Positions 1 to 3,630 of a DNA stretch of 5,114 bases are shown piece by piece. The position numbers and the translations under genes were made by a program. This stretch comes from Proteiniphilum sp. (GTDB taxonomy: Bacteria; Bacteroidota; Bacteroidia; Bacteroidales; Dysgonomonadaceae): the NCBI GenBank assembly GCA_031255275.1, contig JAIRSV010000124.1, positions 1 through 5,114 on the forward strand. The letters run 5' to 3'. A model generated the notes under the pieces. It worked only from the letters and a program-made list of their open reading frames with translations. It did not search any database and was not told the DNA's origin. Each line of letters begins with the position of its first letter. Position 1 is the first letter of the stretch.

Positions 1-367
1 TTTCGGGTACCGGGGCGGGTGTCCGTCTCTTCTTGTGTACCGGCAATCCCAGCACTTCGCGTTCGTCGTCGGTCAGCTTGGGATTGTAGGTCAGATAGGC
101 CTTGATGAATGTACGCAGAACGCCTTCGAAGGTTTTGCGCGCTTCATTTTTGGCCGTCACCTGAGCGTGAGTCCGGTCGTTTGGATTTTTGGCGGCGGCA
201 TAACGAACGTCCCACTCCGCCTGCGCGGGCAGCAGATCGTCATAAGCCTGCTGCGGAATGTTCCAGCTTGCCAGAGTTCCTGTTACCACAAGCTTTTGAA
301 GTAGATTCTTCTGCCAGCCGTCGAACACCGCGTCGTTACTTGATATGAAATCGTGTCCTTTGTTCAT
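1..367 (-). CDS. Hypothetical protein, Bacteroidales-type family, N-terminal part (runs off left edge)
   Basis: The reading frame begins at an ATG at 367-365 on the minus strand and stays open for 122 codons to the window edge, so the C-terminus is missing. The protein starts MNKGHDFISS and is soluble-looking, with no signal peptide or membrane segment. It has a W/Q-rich helical stretch (FDGWQKNLLQ, about residues 15-24), a hydrophilic middle with WDVRY (52-56), and a segment FIKAYLTYNPKLTDDER (about 87-103), then a basic, proline-rich linker HKKRRTPAPVPE at the edge. From memory this matches a recurrent Bacteroidales hypothetical family of roughly 200-220 residues whose unseen C-terminal half is a beta-rich, fibronectin-like domain. 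That assignment cannot be checked here and the function is unknown. The region upstream is A/T-rich with no Shine-Dalgarno motif and no TAnnTTTG element close by. A 21-bp repeat block lies 94 bp upstream of the start. I am confident that this is coding and not confident about its role. Confidence 0.85.
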   Translation of the reverse strand, partial: MNKGHDFISSNDAVFDGWQKNLLQKLVVTGTLASWNIPQQAYDDLLPAQAEWDVRYAAAKNPNDRTHAQVTAKNEARKTFEGVLRTFIKAYLTYNPKLTDDEREVLGLPVHKKRRTPAPVPE

Positions 368-403
368 AAATTTTCAATTTAATAGATTAGTAAACAGAAT
401 AAT

Positions 404-793
404 TTGTGCGAAAAAGGATCCGGTTTGTTTTTTGTGAGAGAGTCGGAAGCCCCCGGAGAGTTTATGGGGGTTCCCGGAAGGTTCATGGGGGTTCCCGAAG
501 AGTTTATGGGGGTTCCCAAAAAGTTTATGGGGGTTCCCGAAGAGTTCATGGGAGCTCCCAAAGAGTTCATGGGGGTTCCCGAAGAGTTCATGGGAGCTCC
601 CAAAAAGTTCATGGGGGTTCCCAAAAAGTTCATGGGAGCTCCCAAAAAGTTCATGGGAACCTCCAAACTGTCCGGGGATGCTTCCCGAAATATGGTGGAT
701 ATGAAGAGAGCCGTCTTCCCTGCGCGGCAGAGTGTCTGCGGAGGGCGAAAGCTTAATCAGCTGATTTCCAGCGATTTGTGGGGGGGGGGGTAA
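404..793 (+). CDS. Doubtful repeat-encoded ORF (heptapeptide FMGVPEE-like repeats)
   Basis: This frame stays open for 129 codons from a TTG at 404 to a TAA just after the G tract. It encodes ten tandem heptapeptides of the form F-M-G-(V/A)-P-x-x, with x mostly E or K, and then a non-repetitive tail. Because the repeat unit is 21 bp, several frames on both strands remain open automatically, so openness is weak evidence. Two of the variable sites between units are silent in this frame (TTT/TTC for Phe and GGG/GGA for Gly). In the competing minus-strand frame (666-379, MNFLGAP-like units) essentially every difference changes the residue. That gives a slight preference for this frame if anything is translated. 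No initiation signal, promoter or known domain is seen outside the repeats, and ATG occurs only inside them. The more likely reading is a non-coding repeat block. Confidence 0.17.
   Translation: MCEKGSGLFFVRESEAPGEFMGVPGRFMGVPEEFMGVPKKFMGVPEEFMGAPKEFMGVPEEFMGAPKKFMGVPKKFMGAPKKFMGTSKLSGDASRNMVDMKRAVFPARQSVCGGRKLNQLISSDLWGGG
461..670. repeat. Tandem array of ten 21-bp repeats
   Basis: Ten head-to-tail units of exactly 21 bp start at 461, 482, 503, 524, 545, 566, 587, 608, 629 and 650. Each begins TTYATGGG, continues with a dyad-symmetric ten-base core, and ends in a purine-rich spacer such as GAAGAG or AAAAAG. The core is GGGGGTTCCC in units 1-4, 6 and 8 and the perfect palindrome GGGAGCTCCC in units 5, 7 and 9; unit 10 is degenerate (GGGAACCTCC). 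Units 5-6 and 7-8 are near-identical 42-bp pairs, which suggests a recent two-unit duplication. The sequence just before unit 1 (about 441-460) looks like a decayed partial unit. Each unit contains CATG, so ATG appears on both strands. The array lies between the start of the minus-strand hypothetical gene and an otherwise gene-free region. It is not CRISPR: there are no unique spacers. Confidence 0.97.
780..790. repeat. Homopolymeric tract of 11 G
   Basis: Eleven consecutive G residues on the plus strand end immediately before a TAA. A tract of this length is prone to slipped-strand length change and also to sequencing error. It forms the last codons of the doubtful repeat-encoded frame: one G fewer or one G more would replace the stop and extend that frame by about 35 codons. 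It lies far upstream of the minus-strand hypothetical gene (about 410 bp from its start). Confidence 0.9.
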
Positions 794-807
794 AACCCTG
801 TATTTCA

Positions 808-870
808 GACAGTTGCCGAAGCCGGCGAAGCCGGTTCCCGCGAAGGAGAATATGTTGTTTCCGAACTGTC
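808..870 (+). other. Nested inverted repeat, possible structured RNA or DNA element
   Basis: An outer 7-bp perfect inverted repeat GACAGTT (808-814) / AACTGTC (864-870) encloses a very stable GC-rich hairpin at 820-836. The inner hairpin has CCGGC (822-826) and GCCGG (830-834) around a GAA triloop, extended by one G-T and one A-T pair. The inner stem is formed by an imperfect direct repeat, GAAGCCGGC followed by GAAGCCGGT. No T run follows on either strand, so this is not an ordinary intrinsic terminator. Its direction and function are not determinable from the sequence. Confidence 0.4.
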
Positions 871-911
871 ATTTTGCAAGGGATTTAATATGTATATGAT
901 TATGCGCTTCT

Positions 912-931
912 CAAACGCTGTGAAGCGTTTG
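912..931. other. Perfect 8-bp inverted repeat with 4-base loop
   Basis: CAAACGCT (912-919) and AGCGTTTG (924-931) are perfect complements around GTGA, which read as plus-strand RNA is a GNRA tetraloop. The nearest T run (945-950) starts about 14 bases after the stem, too far for a standard terminator. An alternative 6-bp stem, CGCTTC (905-910) / GAAGCG (922-927), competes with it. The element overlaps the last base of a possible minus-strand -7 box (939-932), so it could instead be a protein-binding operator at the transcription start. Confidence 0.5.
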
Positions 932-939
932 CAAATGTA
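932..939 (-). promoter_or_regulatory. Possible Bacteroidota -7 promoter element, minus strand
   Basis: The minus strand reads TACATTTG followed by C, an exact match to TAnnTTTG. The expected TTTG-like -33 element about 20 bases upstream is not evident; that position is only T-rich. If used, transcription would start near 925, inside the 912-931 inverted repeat, run leftward through the nested hairpin, the G/C tract and the 21-bp repeats, and reach the hypothetical gene start at 367 after about 560 nt. No closer -7 match was found upstream of that gene. An eight-base motif with two free positions is easily met by chance. Confidence 0.28.
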
Positions 940-1117
940 AGGAAGTTTTTTGTAAAAAAGAGCTTTCGGAGCGGTAAATTTTTGTTTTTTTTTGCTGTTC
1001 GCATTTTTCACGGAGCGCCCAGTGATCGAATGGCTACCGGATAACTGCCGATCATTTACCCGAAATATCGGCTGAAGAGCGGCATTTCGCGCCGGCAAAA
1101 AATTCAAAATTCTTCCG

Positions 1118-1125
1118 TATCTTTG
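1118..1125 (+). promoter_or_regulatory. Probable promoter (-7 element TATCTTTG) for the Nif3-family gene
   Basis: TATCTTTG matches the Bacteroidota -7 consensus TAnnTTTG exactly and has the same sequence as the element before nqrA in this window. No clear -33 TTTG is present at the usual distance. Transcription would begin around 1131-1133, giving a leader of about 110 nt before the ATG at 1242. Confidence 0.5.
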
Positions 1126-1150
1126 GCGGCATGTTAACGGGAAAGAAAAT

Positions 1151-1214
1151 ATGCCGGCGGTATTGATACCCTCAGAAGTGCAGCTGTGCTGCCGGCATCC
1201 CGAAACCGCCGGCA
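1151..1214 (+). promoter_or_regulatory. Foldable 5' leader of the Nif3-family gene with two exclusive stems
   Basis: Two perfect pairings share one strand. ATGCCGGC (1151-1158) pairs with GCCGGCAT (1191-1198), 8 bp. TGCCGGCGGT (1152-1161) pairs with ACCGCCGGCA (1205-1214), 10 bp. The first fold also leaves room for two small inner hairpins, GGTA/TACC (1159-1162/1167-1170) and AGTGC/GTGCT (1177-1181/1186-1190, with two wobbles), giving a three-way junction. The second fold breaks that junction and ends 27 nt before the start codon. Part of the signal comes from GCCGGC being self-complementary, but both stems extend beyond it. I do not recognise a known riboswitch class. Confidence 0.33.
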
Positions 1215-1241
1215 CAGTTATATTCGGCAAAAATTTCAGGT

Positions 1242-2336
1242 ATGAGAATAAAAGAGATCATTCAGACGATTGAACAGGTAGCCCCGTTACCCTTGCAGGA
1301 GGGGTATGACAATAGCGGATTGCAGACGGGTGATGTGAACCGGGAAGTGACCGGCATCCTGCTCTGCATTGACGTGACCGATGACGTGATGGAAGAGGCT
1401 GTATCCCTGGGATGCAACCTTGTCATCTCGCATCACCCCCTCGCCTTCCGGCCGTTCAGGTCGCTCACCGGAAAGAATTATGCAGAGCGCTGCATGATGC
1501 AGGCCATCCGGCACGACATCGCACTCTATGCCGCGCATACCAGTCTTGACAATGCCCGGGGAGGCGTCAACTTCAAGCTGGCCGAGATGCTGGAATTGCA
1601 GCACGTGAAAATCCTCCGACCCCTGGAGAACGCATTGCTGAAATTTGTCACCACCGTGCCGCAGCAACATGCCGAGAGTGTGAGGAATGCCCTCTTCAAT
1701 GCCGGAGCGGGGCATATCGGAAATTACGACAGTTGCAGTTATAACCTCTCGGGAGAAGGCACATTCCGGGCAGGAGAAGGCGCCGCTCCATACGTCGGAG
1801 AGGTCGGCCGGCTCCACTTCGAGCCGGAAGTGAGAATAGAAACCGTGATACCCGTCATGAAACGGGATGAGACGCTCCGCGCACTGCTGGCCGTACATCC
1901 CTACGAAGAACCGGTGTTTGACCTCTATCCCATCGCCAACCCCTGGTCGCAACATGGCAGCGGCGTTGTGGGCGTCCTGCCCGAACCTCTGCCCGAACAG
2001 GAATTTCTATACCTGCTGAAGGACATTTTTAATTTACCCGCCATACGACATTCAAAGATACAGGGAAGAGAAATCCGCGATGTGGCTCTTTGCGGCGGCG
2101 CCGGCGCCTTCCTTATCCCCCAGGCAGTTGCCTATGGCGCCGATGCCTTTGTTACGGGCGAAGCAAAGTACAACGACTTTTATGATGTGGAAGGACGTCT
2201 GCTGCTCGCAACAGTCGGTCATTACGAATCGGAAATCTGTACAAAAGAGATATTTTTCAATCTTATTTCGAAAAAATATCCTACCTTTGCGCCACACAGA
2301 TCGGCGTTTGACGCGAACCCCGTAAAATATCTGTAA
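1242..2336 (+). CDS. Nif3-like dinuclear metal center hexameric protein (YqfO type)
   Basis: The 364-residue product has the length and layout of the bacterial Nif3/YqfO subfamily: two halves of the Nif3 core separated by an inserted PII/CutA-like domain. The N-terminal half runs from MRIKEIIQTIEQ with the family stretch YDNSGLQTG (22-30). Predicted metal ligands are H64 and H65 in VISHHP, D103 in TSLDNARGG, and H327 and E330 in GHYESE near the C-terminus. The inserted domain spans roughly residues 130-235 and includes GHIGNYDSCS and HPYEEPVFD. Family members form toroidal hexamers with a two-metal site. Some are annotated as GTP cyclohydrolase type 2, but the general cellular role is unsettled. 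All five ligands are present, so the site should be intact. The ATG at 1242 gives the usual family N-terminus. Upstream is a probable promoter (1118-1125) and a foldable leader; downstream is a strong terminator. The zinc-ribbon gene that follows is a recurrent partner of Nif3 genes in distant bacteria. Confidence 0.96.
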   Translation: MRIKEIIQTIEQVAPLPLQEGYDNSGLQTGDVNREVTGILLCIDVTDDVMEEAVSLGCNLVISHHPLAFRPFRSLTGKNYAERCMMQAIRHDIALYAAHTSLDNARGGVNFKLAEMLELQHVKILRPLENALLKFVTTVPQQHAESVRNALFNAGAGHIGNYDSCSYNLSGEGTFRAGEGAAPYVGEVGRLHFEPEVRIETVIPVMKRDETLRALLAVHPYEEPVFDLYPIANPWSQHGSGVVGVLPEPLPEQEFLYLLKDIFNLPAIRHSKIQGREIRDVALCGGAGAFLIPQAVAYGADAFVTGEAKYNDFYDVEGRLLLATVGHYESEICTKEIFFNLISKKYPTFAPHRSAFDANPVKYL

Positions 2337-2371
2337 AAAGAGCGGTCTGACTTGTTCCCGCGATTACAGAG

Positions 2372-2419
2372 AAATGTAGTAATGAAAACGTGAAGTGACG
2401 TTTGATTACTGCATTTTTT
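2372..2419 (+). terminator. Intrinsic terminator after the Nif3-family gene
   Basis: A long hairpin starts 35 bases after the stop codon. The outer stem 2372-2383 pairs with 2405-2416 (12 bp with one T-G wobble, including GTAGTAAT against ATTACTGC), then a small 2x1 internal loop, then the inner stem AAACGT (2386-2391) / ACGTTT (2398-2403) around the loop GAAGTG. The 3' arm runs directly into six T residues (2414-2419). This is a classic Rho-independent layout in the plus direction, and it partly or fully separates the zinc-ribbon gene from nif3 transcription. Confidence 0.88.
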
Positions 2420-2506
2420 ATTAGGGGAAAACACCTGTCGGAAGAAAATCACCGCCGGCATGTCGAGAACGCTATCAGCACAAAGAATCAATAAACAGAA
2501 TAAATT

Positions 2507-3265
2507 ATGGCAGCAAGAAAAAAAAACGCAGACCAGGAAGCTTCGGTAGAAAATAAACTGAAATCCCTCTACAAACTGCAATCCAACTTATCCGAAATAG
2601 ACCGGATCAAAACCCTGCGCGGAGAACTTCCGCTTGAAGTGGCCGACCTCGACGACGAAATCGCCGGTCTGGGAACACGTATCAACAACTTCGAACTGGA
2701 ACTCAAACAACTGGACGAGAACACAAAACTGCAGAAAGGAAAGATTGAAACCAGCAAAATGAAAATCGAAAAATACAACAAGCAGCTTGAAAACGTGCGC
2801 AACAGCAAGGAGTATGACCACCTCTCCAAAGAAATTGAGTTCGAAACACTTGAGATAGAACTCTCCGAAAAGCATATCCGCGAATACGCACAGCGATCAA
2901 CGTTCATCAAAGAACAGATCGCAGCCGCCAACGGACTGCTGAAAGACAAAACCTCCGATCTGGAACACAAAAAGAAAGAACTGGACGACATTGTCTCGGA
3001 AACCAAAGCCCAGGAAGAAAAAATCCGCGAAAGAGCCAAAAGAACCGAGTCAACCATCGAACCCCGTCTGCTCACAGCCTTCAAAAGAATCCGCAAGAAT
3101 GCCCGTAACGGCCTGGGAGTTGTACCTATCCAGCGCGGCGCGTGTGGCGGATGTTTTAACAAAATACCGCCTCAGAAACAGATGGACATCAAGTTAGGCA
3201 AAAAAATCATCGTCTGCGAATATTGCGGACGCATTATGATCGACCCCGAAATGGCCGGAATATAA
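2507..3265 (+). CDS. Coiled-coil protein with C-terminal C4 zinc ribbon (COG1579 / zf-RING_7 type)
   Basis: The 252-residue product has a long charged N-terminal region, about residues 14-190, rich in K, E, L and Q with heptad character. It is expected to form an antiparallel coiled-coil hairpin and contains the family-like stretch NSKEYDHLSKEIE near 99-111. A compact C-terminal zinc ribbon follows, with C213 and C216 (CGGC) and C237 and C240 (CEYC); all four zinc ligands are present. The sequence CGGCFNKIPPQ after a GVVPIQRGAC lead-in is typical of the COG1579 family. The best-studied relative is Helicobacter HP0958 (FlgZ), which also neighbours a Nif3-type gene and affects RpoN and flagellar gene expression; that role cannot be transferred here. 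No signal peptide is seen, so it is probably cytoplasmic. A terminator separates it from nif3 and no TAnnTTTG element is visible at 2420-2506, so either read-through or an atypical promoter drives it. The ATG at 2507 follows A/T-rich sequence and gives the expected length of about 250 residues. Confidence 0.95.
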   Translation: MAARKKNADQEASVENKLKSLYKLQSNLSEIDRIKTLRGELPLEVADLDDEIAGLGTRINNFELELKQLDENTKLQKGKIETSKMKIEKYNKQLENVRNSKEYDHLSKEIEFETLEIELSEKHIREYAQRSTFIKEQIAAANGLLKDKTSDLEHKKKELDDIVSETKAQEEKIRERAKRTESTIEPRLLTAFKRIRKNARNGLGVVPIQRGACGGCFNKIPPQKQMDIKLGKKIIVCEYCGRIMIDPEMAGI

Positions 3266-3388
3266 GAAAAGTAAAAGACCTCCCCGCCTGAAAACCCGGA
3301 AAAACCCCGTCAAAAGTATCACAGAAACAGATTGGAGAATTTTTTCTTCAAAATCTTTTCAATTCTTCTTTTTTGGAGAGAAATAGTG

Positions 3389-3396
3389 TATCTTTG
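3389..3396 (+). promoter_or_regulatory. Promoter (-7 element TATCTTTG) for the nqr operon
   Basis: TATCTTTG followed by CGCC is an exact TAnnTTTG match in a very typical Bacteroidales housekeeping-promoter context. It is preceded by a T-rich tract (3351-3374) that could act as an upstream element. A TTTG at 3372-3375 lies only 13 bases away, shorter than the usual 19-21, so the -33 element is weak or absent. Transcription should start near 3402-3404, leaving a leader of roughly 230 nt before nqrA. Confidence 0.72.
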
Positions 3397-3403
3397 CGCC
3401 CGG

Positions 3404-3559
3404 GAAGGAGGTGTTCCTTCGATTTCATCAGACTATTTCCAGCAACGGTATAATCAATGTTTACAAGTTTTATCGCGCACTCTCCATGCCCGGCAAAACC
3501 AACGCAAACCCTGTTTCTGCCCTCGCTTAACGGAAACAACATTCCGGGTAAGTTTGCCG
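3404..3559 (+). promoter_or_regulatory. Long, potentially structured 5' leader of the nqr operon
   Basis: Several stems can form in the predicted transcript. GAAGGA (3404-3409) pairs with TCCTTC (3415-3420) around GGTGT, right at the expected 5' end. An 8-bp stem TGTTTCTG (3512-3519) / CGGAAACA (3531-3538), with one wobble, has an 11-base loop. A longer-range stem CGGCAAA (3491-3497) / TTTGCCG (3553-3559) encloses it and competes with GCCCGG (3488-3493) / CCGGGT (3545-3550). I recognise no known riboswitch (no FMN, Na+ or Mg2+ signature). An embedded reading frame overlaps the same bases, so coding and structural readings compete. Confidence 0.33.
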
Positions 3560-3585
3560 CATCTCCGTATTGCGTAACGAAATAG
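3457..3585 (+). CDS. Possible 42-residue leader ORF upstream of nqrA
   Basis: An ATG-started frame (MFTSFIAHSP at the start, SPYCVTK at the end) runs from 3457 to a TAG at 3583-3585. It lies entirely inside the nqrA leader, between the promoter and the nqrA start 45 bases further on. It contains two cysteines (residues 11 and 39), and its codon choice does not look out of place beside the neighbouring genes. There is no recognised domain, no clear ribosome-binding sequence, and a second, shorter ATG frame overlaps it (3486-3530). It might be a regulatory leader peptide, an unannotated small protein or chance. I lean towards chance or an RNA-level element. Confidence 0.18.
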   Translation: MFTSFIAHSPCPAKPTQTLFLPSLNGNNIPGKFAASPYCVTK

Positions 3586-3630
3586 CAGATCATGAAGATT
3601 ACAGGTAAGGTTATTTATACAATACACTAT

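Larger units (their letters stand above)
671..1117. other. Intergenic region without a convincing gene
   Basis: No frame here has the look of a conserved protein. The longest frame, on the minus strand over 805-1230, gives a low-complexity, basic and Ser/Pro-rich translation with no domain, crosses the apparent nif3 promoter and leader, and is judged spurious. The content that can be described is a G11 tract (780-790), stable inverted repeats at 808-870 and 912-931, a possible minus-strand promoter element at 932-939, and T-rich stretches at 945-950 and 978-993. No tRNA- or rRNA-like sequence is seen. Confidence 0.6.

Noticed and set aside
379..666. Minus-strand protein of MNFLGAP-type heptapeptides
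   Set aside because: It starts at TTG, is open only because of 21-bp periodicity, and nearly all unit differences change residues. No promoter or domain supports it.
461..670. CRISPR array
   Set aside because: Units are contiguous 21-bp repeats with no unique spacers, and there are no cas genes.
912..950. Intrinsic terminator at the 912-931 hairpin
   Set aside because: The T run begins about 14 bases after the stem rather than directly, and no gene ends upstream on the plus strand.
805..1230. Minus-strand 141-codon ORF upstream of nif3
   Set aside because: The composition is atypical, there is no domain, it spans poly-T/A runs, and it overlaps the apparent nif3 promoter and leader.
1287..1955. 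Minus-strand 222-codon ORF inside the Nif3 gene
   Set aside because: This is an antisense shadow of a clearly conserved gene, with no recognisable domain.
391..2503. Direct repeat TAAACAGAATAA at 391-402 and 2492-2503
   Set aside because: A 12-bp A/T-rich match is expected by chance in this window, and the two copies sit in unrelated contexts.
2569..3162. Minus-strand serine-rich 197-codon ORF
   Set aside because: Its Ser-rich sequence is what the antisense of a Lys/Glu-rich coiled-coil gene produces.
3266..3388. Terminator after the zinc-ribbon gene
   Set aside because: No stable stem followed by a T run was found. The T-rich tract at 3351-3374 is better explained as part of the nqr promoter region.
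3332..3577. Plus-strand 81-codon ORF upstream of nqrA
   Set aside because: It runs straight through the promoter element at 3389-3396, so it would not be transcribed whole, and it resembles no known protein.
3592..3630. Start of nqrA at the upstream ATG (13 extra residues)
   Set aside because: Family proteins begin at the M-A-N-x-I-K equivalent at 3631. The extension has no counterpart, and A/T-rich sequence precedes 3631 as expected.
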